A stretch of 64,000 nt of DNA. Source: Dolichospermum flos-aquae CCAP 1403/13F. GTDB lineage: Bacteria; Cyanobacteriota; Cyanobacteriia; Cyanobacteriales; Nostocaceae. The notes below the pieces were generated by a model, which saw nothing but the letters and a program-made list of their open reading frames with translations, was not told the origin of the DNA and searched no databases. Made by a program: the position numbers and the translations under genes. Location: assembly GCF_012516395.1 (NCBI RefSeq), contig NZ_CP051206.1, forward strand, positions 3,886,001-3,950,000, given 5' to 3'. Numbering within the stretch: the stretch's first letter is position 1; every line of letters starts with the position of its first letter. This document shows positions 17,604 through 26,751 of this stretch, one piece after another.

Positions 17604-18812
17604 ATGCAAAAATGGTTATCAATTATCGGTATCGGTGAAGATGGTTTAGCAGGGTTAAGTCCCATAGCTGTTTCCTGCTTCGACAAAGCTAAAATTATCT
17701 TCGGTGGGGAACGTCATCTTTCCATGTTACCCCCTGACGACAACCGGGAAAAAATTTCCTGGAAATCACCTTTTCAAACTTCCATAACCGAAATTATCAG
17801 TCGTCGTGGTGAAGCAGTTTGTATTTTAGCTAGTGGCGACCCTCTATGTTATGGTGTAGGTGCAACTATTCTTAAAGATATTGATATTTCGGAAATTACT
17901 ATTATTCCTGCACCTTCCGCTTTTAGTCTGGCTTGTTCTCGATTAGGATGGTCATTAACGGAAGTGGAAACTTTAAGTTTATGTGGTCGTCCGGTTTCTT
18001 TACTGCAATCTTATATTTATCCCGGTGCAAAATTATTAATTTTAAGTGAGGGAAAAAATACTCCGGCTCATGTGGCGGAAATTTTAATAAATCGCGGTTA
18101 TGGTAATAGTCAAATTACCGTTTTAGAAAAAATGGGTAATATTGAAGAAACCATTATAACAGATATCGCTACTAATTGGCAAGAAGAAAATATCGCTCTT
18201 TTAAATACTATTGCGGTGGAATGTATTGCTGATAGGGGAATTGTGGGTTTATCGAGATTTCCCGGTTTACCTGATGATGCTTTTCATCATGATGGACAAT
18301 TGACGAAAAGGGAAGTCCGGGCGGTGACTTTATCGAGTTTAGCACCTTTACCGGGGGAGTTGCTTTGGGATGTGGGGGCTGGTTGTGGCTCTATTTCTAT
18401 AGAATGGTTGCGGAGTGATAGAAGATGTTGTGCGATCGCTATTGAACAAAATTCTACTAGACTAAATTATATTGCCGATAATGCGGCTGCTTTGGGAACA
18501 CCAAATTTACAAATTATGGCAGGTAAAGCGTTAGAAGTTATCCCAAATTTACCAGCACCAAACGCAATTTTTATTGGTGGTGGTGTGACAGCATCAGAAA
18601 TATTAGAAAATTGTTGGAATGTGTTGCTTCCTGGAGGTAGAATGGTGGCTAATGTTGTCACTTTGGCAGGTGAACAAAGATTATATCAATGGTATGAAAA
18701 AGTGGGAGGAAACTTTACCCGCATTGCTATTCAACGAGCCGAACCTATTGGTAAATTTCTAGGTTGGAAAGCAATGTCTCCTGTGACTCAATGGGTAGGA
18801 GTTAAAAATTGA
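17604..18812 (+). CDS. cobL: precorrin-6Y C5,15-methyltransferase (decarboxylating), CbiE-CbiT fusion
   Basis: Adds methyl groups at C5 and C15 and removes the C12 acetate carboxyl during corrin synthesis. The 402-residue protein has the CbiE-type methylase first (LSIIGIGEDGLAGLSP; ILASGDPLCYGVGATIL; IPAPSAFSLACSRLGW). The CbiT class-I methyltransferase follows from about residue 215 (TKREVRAVTLSSLAPLPGE; LWDVGAGCGSISIEWLR; PNAIFIGGG). Both halves look complete. It is transcribed away from cobG. A HIP1 site lies inside the gene near 18433. Confidence 0.94.
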   Translation: MQKWLSIIGIGEDGLAGLSPIAVSCFDKAKIIFGGERHLSMLPPDDNREKISWKSPFQTSITEIISRRGEAVCILASGDPLCYGVGATILKDIDISEITIIPAPSAFSLACSRLGWSLTEVETLSLCGRPVSLLQSYIYPGAKLLILSEGKNTPAHVAEILINRGYGNSQITVLEKMGNIEETIITDIATNWQEENIALLNTIAVECIADRGIVGLSRFPGLPDDAFHHDGQLTKREVRAVTLSSLAPLPGELLWDVGAGCGSISIEWLRSDRRCCAIAIEQNSTRLNYIADNAAALGTPNLQIMAGKALEVIPNLPAPNAIFIGGGVTASEILENCWNVLLPGGRMVANVVTLAGEQRLYQWYEKVGGNFTRIAIQRAEPIGKFLGWKAMSPVTQWVGVKN

Positions 18813-18952
18813 CAATTAGATATCTAGACAAAATTACCAACAGAACTAGTACCGCAGGGCGGAATTAAAAATTAACAATTAAAAATTAAAAAAGCAGATT
18901 GTATAAGCTTTTTAGGGATTTTTAATGGTTATCTTACTTACGCTGTACTGTA

Positions 18953-19110
18953 CTAGTAGTTTGTCAAGATAAAAATGATGGACTGTAGTGTGAGCGTCTC
19001 GCTCACGCGGGTAAGACTTGTACTGAGCTTGTAGATAGCGCAGCGTGGCGTTAGCCATAGTATGCTTGCACTACCAAAAACCCGTCAAGATAAATTTAAC
19101 AGACTACTAG
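18953..19110. mobile_element. MITE-like element, same family as 4736-4860
   Basis: A 158 bp non-coding element starting CTAGTAGTTTGTCAAGAT and ending with AGACTACTAG, with CCCGTCAAGATAAATTT before the end. Ends match those of the element at 4736-4860, including the inward TGTCAA/TTGACGG words. The interior differs and includes GTGAGCGTCTCGCTCAC and the dispersed AGCGTGGCGTTAGCCATA word. It lies in the 578 bp gap between cobL and pdhB; the rest of that gap shows only AT-rich direct repeats. Confidence 0.7.
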
Positions 19111-19390
19111 ATAGAAGTAATAACGCATTTCCCCAATCAGTCTTTGTTGGTAAGTGTCTATATTCAGCTAGATAAAGATGTTGTTGGTATTTTACTCCAC
19201 CTTAACCAACTTTTGTGATTTTTTCGTGCAATTATTCTTCAAGTCAGATATCATGAATTTTCTACCGCTACGTGCAAAAAGTGGATTATAAAGAATTATC
19301 TGATGTTCTCAACAACAGTGCTAGGCTTGACTGTATTCGGGACAATGGCACGATAAAATTCTATAACGATAAATTGCGATAAAGGTCTAA

Positions 19391-20374
19391 ATGGCAGAAA
19401 CACTATTTTTCAACGCCCTGCGGGAAGCTATTGACGAAGAAATGTCCCGCGATTCTAGCGTATTCATTCTGGGTGAAGACGTAGGACACTACGGCGGTTC
19501 TTATAAAGTTACTAAAGACTTACACCAAAAATATGGTGATTTGCGAGTTTTAGATACCCCCATTGCGGAAAATAGCTTTACTGGGATAGCTGTAGGGGCG
19601 GCTATGACTGGGTTAAGACCGATTATTGAAGGCATGAATATGGGCTTTCTGCTCCTGGCCTTCAACCAAATTTCTAATAATGCGGGGATGTTACGTTACA
19701 CTTCCGGTGGTAACTTTAAAATCCCGATGGTGATTCGTGGTCCTGGGGGTGTGGGTAGACAGCTTGGTGCGGAACATTCCCAACGTCTTGAAGCTTATTT
19801 CCAAGCTGTTCCCGGTTTAAAAATTGTGGCTTGTTCCACACCTTATAACGCTAAAGGATTACTGAAAGCAGCTATCCGCGATGATAACCCGGTGTTATTT
19901 TTTGAACACGTTTTACTTTATAACTTAAAAGAAGACCTGCCAGAAACAGAATATGTGCTACCGCTAGATAAAGCTGAAGTTGTTCGTCCAGGTAAGGATG
20001 TGACAATTCTCACTTATTCGCGGATGCGGTATCATGTGCTGCAAGCTGTGAAAGTTTTGGAAAAACAAGGTTACGATCCAGAAGTTATTGACTTAATTTC
20101 CTTGAAACCTCTTGATTTTGAAACTATTGGCGCATCAATTCGCAAGACTCACCGGGTGATTGTTGTGGAAGAGTGCATGAGAACTGGGGGTATTGGTGCA
20201 GAATTAGTTGCTTCTATTAATGACCGCTTATTTGATGAATTAGATGCACCTGTGTTGCGGCTTTCTTCTCAAGATATCCCCACACCTTACAATGGTAATC
20301 TTGAGCGTCTAACTATTATCCAACCAGAGCAAATCGTCGAAGCAGTCCAGAAAATGGTGGCTTTGCGAATTTAG
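19391..20374 (+). CDS. pdhB: pyruvate dehydrogenase E1 component, beta subunit
   Basis: Beta subunit of the thiamine-diphosphate-dependent E1 enzyme that decarboxylates pyruvate for acetyl-CoA. The 327 residues show the standard order: [20 protein letters not shown] at the start with the cofactor-contacting region, [49 protein letters not shown] near 115, and [19 protein letters not shown] near 255. The length is typical of the cyanobacterial/plastid form. The alpha subunit is not adjacent, which is usual in cyanobacteria. Confidence 0.95.
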   Translation: MAETLFFNALREAIDEEMSRDSSVFILGEDVGHYGGSYKVTKDLHQKYGDLRVLDTPIAENSFTGIAVGAAMTGLRPIIEGMNMGFLLLAFNQISNNAGMLRYTSGGNFKIPMVIRGPGGVGRQLGAEHSQRLEAYFQAVPGLKIVACSTPYNAKGLLKAAIRDDNPVLFFEHVLLYNLKEDLPETEYVLPLDKAEVVRPGKDVTILTYSRMRYHVLQAVKVLEKQGYDPEVIDLISLKPLDFETIGASIRKTHRVIVVEECMRTGGIGAELVASINDRLFDELDAPVLRLSSQDIPTPYNGNLERLTIIQPEQIVEAVQKMVALRI

Positions 20375-20401
20375 GAAGTTGTCAGTTGTTCGTTGTCAGT
20401 A

Positions 20402-20467
20402 GGGGCGAAGCATTTGGAAGATAAATTATCGATTATTGCAAAAAATAGTTCTCCAAATGCTTCGCCC
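20402..20467. repeat. inverted repeat after pdhB, possible terminator
   Basis: GGGCGAAGCATTTGGA at 20403-20418 pairs with TCCAAATGCTTCGCCC at 20452-20467 around a 33-base AT-rich loop. The GGCGAAGCATT word is a frequent dispersed element in Nostocales. It could end pdhB transcription, but has no T-run. Confidence 0.65.
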
Positions 20468-20489
20468 GTACAGTTGTCAGTTACTGTGA

Positions 20490-20556
20490 ACCAGTGACCA
20501 GTGACCAATGACCAGTGACCAGTGACCAATGACCAATGACTACTGACTACTGACCA
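20490..20556. repeat. tandem heptamer repeats (TGACCAR / TGACTAC)
   Basis: About nine consecutive seven-base units, first of the type CAGTGAC/CAATGAC and then CTACTGA. This is the short tandemly repeated repetitive (STRR) pattern known from heterocystous cyanobacteria. Non-coding, just upstream of secD. Confidence 0.85.
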
Positions 20557-20619
20557 AATTTATCCTCACAACTGACAAAAAGAACGTTATTATAACCTTT
20601 GTCAGTTGTGAGTGATGGT

Positions 20620-22032
20620 ATGCAAAAACAGCGATCGCTATTAGCGTTAATTATAGTGTTGGTCATCGCCGCTATTACGGTGATTGTGACAATTCCTGTC
20701 CCCTTGGGACTAGACTTACGAGGTGGGTCACAGCTTACCATTCAGGTGAAACCAACGGCGGAAATTCCCCAAATCACCGAAAGAGAATTGGAAGCTGTAA
20801 AAAAAGTAGTGGAAGGGCGGATTAATGGTCTTGGTGTTTCTGAGCCATTAATTCAAACTATCGGTACAGATAAGATTTCCGTACAACTACCTGGTGTCAA
20901 TGATCCAGAACAAGCAGAACGGGTATTAGGCGGTACAGCGCAATTAGAGTTCCGTGTCCAAAAACCGAATACAGAAACTCAACTTTTTGCTCTTCAGGTA
21001 ACAAAAAATGACCTGAAAACCAAGCGCGAAGACTTGAAAAAGAGTAAAGATCAAGCAGCAATTGATCAAAATAAGCAAGAGTTTGATCAAAGTAATCAAG
21101 CAGTTGCAGAATTGTTTGAAAGTACGAATCCACCCCTAACAGGTAAATATCTCCAGGATGCCTACGGTCAGCCCACTCAAGGCAATAACTGGGATGTGGC
21201 TATCCGTTTTGATCAAAAGGGTGGTGAACTCTTTGCTGGACTCACAAAAGACCTCGCTGGCACTGGTCGTGGGATCGGTATTTTCCTTGATAATGAACTG
21301 ATCAGTTCACCTAGTGTAGGTGTAGAATTTGCTGCTACTGGGATTACTGGCGGTTCTGCGGTAATTACAGGTCGTTTTCAAGCCCAAGAAGCCAATGATT
21401 TAGGCGTACAATTACGCGGTGGTGCATTACCTGTTCCTGTGGAAATTGCGGAGAGAAGAACGGTAGGGGCTACTTTAGGAAAAGATAGTATTCAAAGAAG
21501 TATCTACGCTGGTATTGGTGGTCTGACTTTAGTATTAATATTTATGGTGTGGTACTATAGATTACCAGGAATGATAGCGAATATATCACTATTGATTTAC
21601 TCCCTACTGACTTGGGCTGCTTTCTGTTTACTGAGTGTCACCCTCACCTTACCGGGAATTGCGGGTTTTATTCTCAGTATCGGTATGGCAGTTGATGCTA
21701 ACGTTTTGATTTTTGAACGCACCAGGGAAGAACTACAATCAGGTAAATCTTTGTATCGTTCTGTAGAATCCGGTTTTTACCGCGCCTTTTCTAGTATTTT
21801 GGATAGTAACGTTACTACCTGGATTGCTTGTGCTGCATTGTTTTGGTTAGGTTCAGGACTAGTCAAAGGCTTTGCTCTTACCTTAGCTTTAGGCGTGGGT
21901 GTGAGTATGTTTACCGCAATTACTTGTAGTCGCACATTGATGTTTTTAGTTATTTCCATTCCCTCTTTGCGGAAAACAGAATTTTATGCTCCTAATGTGC
22001 CAGTAACAAATAAGACAGGAGTGGCACGATGA
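20620..22032 (+). CDS. secD: protein translocase subunit SecD
   Basis: Membrane component that, with SecF, uses the proton gradient to help export by SecYEG. It has one N-terminal span (residues 7-29) ending at [10 protein letters not shown], a large periplasmic part with the P1 head ([17 protein letters not shown]), and five spans from about residue 300 with [20 protein letters not shown], the RND-family motif. About 470 residues, the shorter form common in cyanobacteria. I use ATG 20620 (MQKQRSLL); a GTG at 20608 and a TTG at 20599 are in frame but less likely. Its stop overlaps the secF start (ATGA). Confidence 0.95.
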   Translation: MQKQRSLLALIIVLVIAAITVIVTIPVPLGLDLRGGSQLTIQVKPTAEIPQITERELEAVKKVVEGRINGLGVSEPLIQTIGTDKISVQLPGVNDPEQAERVLGGTAQLEFRVQKPNTETQLFALQVTKNDLKTKREDLKKSKDQAAIDQNKQEFDQSNQAVAELFESTNPPLTGKYLQDAYGQPTQGNNWDVAIRFDQKGGELFAGLTKDLAGTGRGIGIFLDNELISSPSVGVEFAATGITGGSAVITGRFQAQEANDLGVQLRGGALPVPVEIAERRTVGATLGKDSIQRSIYAGIGGLTLVLIFMVWYYRLPGMIANISLLIYSLLTWAAFCLLSVTLTLPGIAGFILSIGMAVDANVLIFERTREELQSGKSLYRSVESGFYRAFSSILDSNVTTWIACAALFWLGSGLVKGFALTLALGVGVSMFTAITCSRTLMFLVISIPSLRKTEFYAPNVPVTNKTGVAR

Positions 22033-22997
22033 GATTAGATATTAACAAAGCCAGGGTTACTTGGTGGACTATTTCCGCTGTTATTATTCTGATCGGTATC
22101 ATTTCCATGGTGATATCTTCCTTAAATCCCAGCATTAAAGCGCCTCTGCGTCCCAGTTTGGACTTTATTGGGGGAACAAGGTTGCAATTTGTCCGGGACT
22201 GTGACAAACCTGGTAACTGTGACCAGCCAATAGATATTAATCTGGTGCGAGAAGTCGCCAAATCCCAGGGACTTGGAGATAGTAGTATTCAATTAATATC
22301 AGAAAATGGCCAAGAAAATGGCATTACTATTCGCACAAAAAACCTGGAAACAGAACAGCGGACAAAGTTGCAAACTGCCTTAACTGAAAAAATCGGCGCT
22401 TTCGACCCGCAAAAAAACCAAATTGACTCCGTTGGTGCAACTTTAGGAAAGGAATTATTTACTTCGGGAATCTTAGCTTTAATAGTTTCCTTTGTCGGGA
22501 TAACTGTTTATATGGCTTTCCGGTTTCAGTTGGACTATGCCTTATTAGCTATTGTGGCATTGTTTCACGATATTCTCGTCACAACTGGAGTTTTCTCAAT
22601 TTTAGGCTTAGTTTTCGGTGTTGAGGTAGATAGTCTTTTCATTGTTGCTTTGTTAACTATCACAGGGTTTTCAGTCAATGATACTGTGGTAATTTATGAC
22701 CGCATTCGGGAAACTATTAAACTTCATCCTGAACAACCAATTGCTGAGGTTGTTGATGATGCTGTTAACCAAACTTTATCTCGGTCAATCAACACGACTT
22801 TAACCACCTTACTGACATTAACTGCTATTTTCCTATTTGGTGGAGAAACGCTCCATTATTTCTCTCTAGCTTTAATTGTCGGCTTTATAATGGGAGCTTA
22901 TTCTAGTATATTCATTGCCAGTACACTCCTGATTTGGTGGCGAGAACGCAGTCAAAATTACCAAGTTGAACCCCCTGTGACTTCTCCAGAAAGCTAA
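22029..22997 (+). CDS. secF: protein translocase subunit SecF
   Basis: Partner of SecD in the export-assisting SecDF complex. The 322-residue protein has a first span at about residues 12-32, then [13 protein letters not shown], a periplasmic domain, and five spans from about 135. The RND-type signature [18 protein letters not shown] is near residue 215. The start codon overlaps the secD stop by 4 bp, so the pair is co-translated. Length and motifs are normal. Confidence 0.95.
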   Translation: MRLDINKARVTWWTISAVIILIGIISMVISSLNPSIKAPLRPSLDFIGGTRLQFVRDCDKPGNCDQPIDINLVREVAKSQGLGDSSIQLISENGQENGITIRTKNLETEQRTKLQTALTEKIGAFDPQKNQIDSVGATLGKELFTSGILALIVSFVGITVYMAFRFQLDYALLAIVALFHDILVTTGVFSILGLVFGVEVDSLFIVALLTITGFSVNDTVVIYDRIRETIKLHPEQPIAEVVDDAVNQTLSRSINTTLTTLLTLTAIFLFGGETLHYFSLALIVGFIMGAYSSIFIASTLLIWWRERSQNYQVEPPVTSPES

Positions 22998-23016
22998 ATT
23001 CAGTCATGGAAAATAC

Positions 23017-23124
23017 CTCGTTCCTAGCCTCTGGCTGGGAATGCCTAATTTGAGGCTGGAGCCTCCTTGTCACTAGCGGCAGAGCCGCAATAATAAACAT
23101 TCCCAGTCGGAGACTGGGAACGAG
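23017..23124. repeat. palindromic dispersed repeat with ~25 bp inverted ends
   Basis: Starts CTCGTTCCTAGCCTCTGG and ends with CAGTCGGAGACTGGGAACGAG-like sequence, its near inverse. The centre has AGGCTGGAGCCT and GCGGCAGAGCCGC, two more palindromes. It is a common intergenic repeat of filamentous cyanobacteria, here between secF and a small membrane protein gene. Confidence 0.75.
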
Positions 23125-23163
23125 ATTTTAGAGTTTTTTGTAGGCGCAAGCTATACTCTTCCT

Positions 23164-23574
23164 ATGGATAAACCCGAAGAACCACAAATTGAGGTAGAAG
23201 AATTGGGATTAGATTCTGCTTTTACTCAACAAATCCAAAAGCTACATCAGCTTACAGTATACGGCAGATGGTTATTTGTCGGCTGTTTGTGGCTAATAAT
23301 AGCGCCTGTTTGCCTGTGGGATTTACGGGTAGAAATTTCCTTGTTACAACAATATTTTACCTGGGTAGGATTACGGTATGCACTAATTTTTCATCCTCTA
23401 TCTGCCCTGGGTTTAAGTTTGTGCATAAGTGTGACAACTTCTGTTTTAGTTTGGCAAAGTCGCAATATTCTGTGGGGATTACCATTGGCAGAACAGGAAA
23501 AATTAAAAAAGCAAGTTTATCGTATTCGTCAACAAGGATCTTCTCACCCTCTATGGAAGTGGGTTTGTCAATGA
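23164..23574 (+). CDS. small conserved membrane protein, function unknown
   Basis: 136 residues: an acidic N-terminus (EEPQIEVEELGLDSAF), a first hydrophobic segment at about 36-53 (GCLWLIIAPVCLWDL), a second at about 75-98 (ALGLSLCISVTTSVLVW), and a basic C-terminal tail (KLKKQVYRIRQQG). The layout looks like a conserved cyanobacterial hypothetical protein with both ends in the cytoplasm. No catalytic motif is visible. It sits alone after secDF and before a GNAT gene, so context gives no firm hint. Codon use looks genuine. Confidence 0.7.
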   Translation: MDKPEEPQIEVEELGLDSAFTQQIQKLHQLTVYGRWLFVGCLWLIIAPVCLWDLRVEISLLQQYFTWVGLRYALIFHPLSALGLSLCISVTTSVLVWQSRNILWGLPLAEQEKLKKQVYRIRQQGSSHPLWKWVCQ

Positions 23575-23722
23575 ACAGGGAAGATTGATTAAAAAAGAGT
23601 GTTTTAATTTTTAATTCTTAATTTTTAATTGAACTGTTGCATATACATATACAGGTTTAGTAATTTCTAGGAAAATATGCCATAACAGAAACAAATATCT
23701 TAGGATAAGTGGGTGTTTATAG

Positions 23723-24190
23723 ATGAAATATTCTCAGATTCAATTTAGCCACAGTCATGCGGATATTGATCTTTACCAACTCCAAGAACTGTTTAATCTG
23801 TCCGCTTTTTGGGCAAAAGGACGAAGTATTAAGGATTGGGGTATAGCTATTGCTAATAGTGAACCTGTGATTTCTGTCTGGGAGAAGGAATTATTAATTG
23901 GCTTTGCAAGAGCGACTTCTGATGGTATCTATCGCGCTACAATTTGGGATGTTGTGATTCATCCAGAATATCAAGGTAATGGACTAGGTAGCAAGTTGGT
24001 AGAAACTGTTTTAAGTCATCCGCGAATGCAAAAAGTAGAGCGTGTGTATTTGATGACAACTCACCAACAGGAATTTTATGAGAAGATTGGTTTTCAAGCA
24101 AATAACACAACAACAATGGTGCTATACAATCAATCTAATTTTGATTTTGTTCCTGGAGAGATTCAACTTCAGGAGTCGTTAGAGGCATAG
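23723..24190 (+). CDS. GNAT-family N-acetyltransferase
   Basis: 155-residue acyltransferase of the GNAT fold. The acetyl-CoA binding motif A is clear: VVIHPEYQGNGLGSKLVETVL at about residues 84-104 (Q/RxxGxG/A pattern). Motif B follows at about 110-135 (VYLMTTHQQEFYEKIGFQ). The N-terminus is more variable and would set the substrate, which cannot be told. The last 56 bases overlap, tail to tail, the 3' end of the histidine-kinase-like gene on the other strand. Confidence 0.88.
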   Translation: MKYSQIQFSHSHADIDLYQLQELFNLSAFWAKGRSIKDWGIAIANSEPVISVWEKELLIGFARATSDGIYRATIWDVVIHPEYQGNGLGSKLVETVLSHPRMQKVERVYLMTTHQQEFYEKIGFQANNTTTMVLYNQSNFDFVPGEIQLQESLEA

Positions 24191-25058
24191 ATATTTGCCA
24201 TCTTGTTAACTGTGATTTTTCTTCCTGATTGGTGGGGAAAGGCAAAATTTCTAACTTTCCTCCCATCAATTCTACTAAACTTTGATGAAGTGAAAGTTTC
24301 ATTGCTGGTGACAGAACTATATTTTTCTGAGTTGTCTGATTTTCAGCTATCATCAAATCTATAGATTCACTTGTAACTACAGTTTCAGTGGGTACATCTA
24401 AGCAGATATTTACATAATTATCTGTAGGTTGTAGATGACTAGAAAGATAAATATTCCCTGCTTCCATTTGAGCAATTGTTGTATCTATCAAGTTTATTAA
24501 TACTTGTTTGAGCCAACGGGAATCTGCTAAAATGTAAATTTTTGGATCTGGTGGTGATAAAGTAAAAGGATAATTACGATTGACTGCTAATAGATAAGTT
24601 AAGTTATAAATTTCTTGTAAAAATTCAGATAATTGCAAAGTTTCAATATCTAATTTATTTCTACCAGATTCAATTTTGGAAACATTCAGAATTTCATCAA
24701 TTAGTTTTAATAACTTGAGAGATTTTTCGTGAGCTTGTCCGACAAATTCCCGTTCTTCTTGGGGATTGTCACATAAATCTGTCAAAATCAATTGATGTAA
24801 GCCAATTATACTCCCTAATGGCGATCGCAATTCATGGCTAATTCGGGCTAAAAAACCTGCTTGGAACTGACTCATTTCTTGGGACTGATAATAGGCTAAT
24901 TGAGTTTGTTTCAATTCTTGTAAAAGTTGATTTTCTTGCTGTTGTGGAGCATTTTGAATGGGAATGGATGCAGATTTGGTAGGCTGAAGGAATAATCTAC
25001 AAATACCTATTCCTAATCCTATTCCTGCTCCTAAATATAGCCAGTTACTAAAATTCAT
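24135..25058 (-). CDS. histidine-kinase-like protein with degenerate ATP-binding domain
   Basis: 307 residues: an N-terminal membrane anchor (about 7-24), a coiled linker, a HisKA dimerisation helix with phospho-acceptor H75 in ISHELRSPLGS, then what should be the HATPase domain. There the N-box reads QVLINLIDTTIAQM, lacking the Asn of the NLxxNA core. The G1 position reads DVPTETV instead of DxGxG, and no GTGLGL is present, although the terminal MGGKLEI is kept. ATP binding is therefore doubtful; it may act as a phospho-acceptor, phosphatase or adaptor. It overlaps the upstream Sua5 gene by 11 bp and the convergent GNAT gene by 56 bp. Confidence 0.75.
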   Translation of the reverse strand: MNFSNWLYLGAGIGLGIGICRLFLQPTKSASIPIQNAPQQQENQLLQELKQTQLAYYQSQEMSQFQAGFLARISHELRSPLGSIIGLHQLILTDLCDNPQEEREFVGQAHEKSLKLLKLIDEILNVSKIESGRNKLDIETLQLSEFLQEIYNLTYLLAVNRNYPFTLSPPDPKIYILADSRWLKQVLINLIDTTIAQMEAGNIYLSSHLQPTDNYVNICLDVPTETVVTSESIDLMIAENQTTQKNIVLSPAMKLSLHQSLVELMGGKLEILPFPTNQEEKSQLTRWQISMPLTTPEVESLQEQNQN

Positions 25059-25632
25059 AATTATCTAATTTAATACTACCTTGTCGTAAAATCTGCCAAT
25101 TGTTCCCTGTCCATTTAGCAACGGTGGAAGGTATTCCCAAACCTTGGTATTCTGTTGATTCTAATGTTAAAACCTCTGGAAATTGAGCTTCTATGGCTGC
25201 TTTGGTTTCTAAAGCTGGTTGTCCTGATAAATTAGCGCTAGTTGTCGCCATTGGCCCAGTTTGCGCCAAAATAGTTTGAGCAACTGGATGATTTGGGACT
25301 CTAATCCCAATGGTAGTTGGTTCAACAGGGTTCATGACGGTGGGAATTTTGTCACTAGCTGGTAAAACTAAAGTTAATGCACCTGGCCAATGTTGATTAA
25401 CAATTTTTTGCCAGATTTGATATTCTCTTTGGCTACCTTGAACATAATCCCATAAATCTTCGGCTTTGGCAGCCATTAAAATTAAAGGTTTATCAAAACT
25501 GCGTTGTTTCGCAGCATAAATTAATTCTGCTTGTACTGGTATGGTGGCTAATGCGGGGACGGTATCTGTGGGGAAACTAATTAGTTTTCCAGCTTTTGCA
25601 GATTCTATCAGGACTGATAATGAAAGGTTCAT
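25048..25632 (-). CDS. L-threonylcarbamoyladenylate synthase (Sua5/YciO/TsaC family)
   Basis: Makes the threonylcarbamoyl-AMP used for t6A37 modification of ANN-decoding tRNAs. The 194-residue protein shows the family core: GKLISFPTDTVPALA near residue 15, KQRSFDKPLILM near 43, HWPGALTLVLP near 92, IGIRVPNHP near 120, and MATTSANLSGQPAL near 140. No Sua5 C-terminal domain, so it is the short TsaC/YrdC form. It overlaps the kinase-like gene downstream, forming a two-gene minus-strand unit; no functional link is known to me. Confidence 0.9.
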   Translation of the reverse strand: MNLSLSVLIESAKAGKLISFPTDTVPALATIPVQAELIYAAKQRSFDKPLILMAAKAEDLWDYVQGSQREYQIWQKIVNQHWPGALTLVLPASDKIPTVMNPVEPTTIGIRVPNHPVAQTILAQTGPMATTSANLSGQPALETKAAIEAQFPEVLTLESTEYQGLGIPSTVAKWTGNNWQILRQGSIKLDNYEF

Positions 25633-25641
25633 AAAGATGGT

Positions 25642-25671
25642 TTTTCTGTTGGTGTTTTAACTTTGGGATGA
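25642..25671 (+). pseudogene. tail remnant of a third copy of the retropepsin module
   Basis: Ten codons reading FSVGVLTLG-stop, directly followed by the same GATTTTTTGATATTATTA spacer that precedes the second copy. The two intact proteases end FQAGILTLG and FPDGILTLG. The match in position and sequence suggests that another copy once lay upstream and was deleted into the Sua5 promoter region. Confidence 0.5.
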
Positions 25672-25713
25672 TTTTTTGATATTATTATCATAGTAGAAAT
25701 GGAGTTTAAAAAC

Positions 25714-26031
25714 ATGACTCAACTAACACCAAAACAACCAGCAAGAAGAGGAAGAATTTTTCCGGAACTGACTTTATCACCGGAAGAATTGGCTAGACGT
25801 AAAGCTGAAAATGAGGCAGAGTATCAACGTTATCGAACAATTTTTGAGCGTGTACGTCCTGAATTGATCAAAGAACATTATGGCTGGTATATTGCTATTG
25901 AGTTAAATAGTGGTGATTACTTAATTGATCAAGATAAAGAAATTGCACATCAAAAAGCCCGCGATAAATACCCAAATGCTGATCATTGCGTTTTTTGTTT
26001 GAATGAATCTGGAGCAACTGGGAGAATATGA
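25714..26031 (+). CDS. hypothetical protein, module copy 1, partner of retropepsin-like protease
   Basis: About 105 residues from ATG 25714 (MTQLTPKQPARRGR), which has GGAG nine bases upstream; an ATG five codons earlier is less likely. It has a basic N-terminus, a helical charged stretch (SPEELARRKAENEAEYQR), then a short domain with HYGWYIAIELNSGDYLIDQD and HCVFCLNE. No known motif is recognised. The stop overlaps the protease start (ATGA-type, 4 bp), so the two are translated together. A diverged copy lies 720 bp downstream. The tight pairing suggests the two proteins act together or one controls the other; this is inference. Confidence 0.75.
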   Translation: MTQLTPKQPARRGRIFPELTLSPEELARRKAENEAEYQRYRTIFERVRPELIKEHYGWYIAIELNSGDYLIDQDKEIAHQKARDKYPNADHCVFCLNESGATGRI

Positions 26032-26390
26032 TAGAGGGTACATTTGGTGAAAAGAAGCAGCTATTTTTTGAAATTGAGTTGGTTGCTAATGATGGTTTAA
26101 TTTTGCCTGTAGATGCTTTATTTGATAGTGGTTTCACAGGCTTTATGGCTATTAATACACAAGATTTAGATGGACTTAATTGGGATTATGTAGATAAAGA
26201 AATTCTGCGAACTGCTCAGGGTGAAATCACATTTGAAAGATACTTAGGTAAGGTGATATTGGATAATCAAGAGTATGAAATTCCTGTTTATGCGGGAGAT
26301 GAATTAACGGAGATTTTATTGGGTTCAGAGTGGTTGGAGTTTTTGCCTTTGGTGGTGAATTTTCAAGCTGGTATTTTGACTTTGGGATGA
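26028..26390 (+). CDS. retropepsin-like (clan AA) aspartic protease, copy 1
   Basis: 120 residues. The active-site motif is D33-S-G in ALFDSGFTGFMAI, with the conserved hydrophobic strand ahead (LPVDALF), and a later ILLGSEWLEFLPLVV that fits the second hydrophobic-Gly part of a retropepsin fold. Single-domain aspartic proteases of this size work as homodimers. Small cyanobacterial proteins of this type are common but their substrates are unknown. Encoded with a 4 bp overlap after the small hypothetical protein. The last 38 residues are nearly identical to those of copy 2, whereas the middle is diverged. Confidence 0.8.
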   Translation: MIEGTFGEKKQLFFEIELVANDGLILPVDALFDSGFTGFMAINTQDLDGLNWDYVDKEILRTAQGEITFERYLGKVILDNQEYEIPVYAGDELTEILLGSEWLEFLPLVVNFQAGILTLG

Positions 26391-26433
26391 TTTTTTTGAT
26401 ATTATTATAATAGTAGAAATGGGGTTTAAAAAC

Positions 26434-26751
26434 ATGACTCAACTAACACCAAAGCAACCAGCAAGAAGAGGAAGAATTTTCCCAGAACTGACTTTATCAC
26501 CGGAAGAATTAGCTAGACGTGAAGCGGAAAGAGAAGCATTTCACAAACGTTGTCGGGCAATTTTTGAGCGTGTTCGTCCTGAGTTGATCAAAGAACATTA
26601 TAATTGTTATATTGCCGTAGAACCTGATAGTGGTGATTATTTTGTTGATCAAGATATAGAAGTTGCTAGTCAGCAAGCGCGAGAGAAACACCCTCATGCT
26701 GTACATTGTATGTTTCGGCTGAATGAAATTGGAGCAGTTGGGAGAATATGA
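26434..26751 (+). CDS. hypothetical protein, module copy 2
   Basis: Second copy of the small partner protein, about 105 residues from ATG 26434, with the same ribosome-site context (GGGG in place of GGAG). The first 35 residues are nearly identical to copy 1. Later parts differ (EREAFHKRCRAIFERVRPEL; HYNCYIAVEPDSGDYFVDQD). The pattern of conserved ends and diverged middle is what repeated gene conversion or selection for variation would give. Overlaps the following protease gene by 4 bp. Confidence 0.75.
   Translation: MTQLTPKQPARRGRIFPELTLSPEELARREAEREAFHKRCRAIFERVRPELIKEHYNCYIAVEPDSGDYFVDQDIEVASQQAREKHPHAVHCMFRLNEIGAVGRI

Noticed and set aside
20490-20556. CRISPR-like repetition
   Set aside because: Units of seven bases without spacers; this is a heptamer array, and no cas gene is present in the window.
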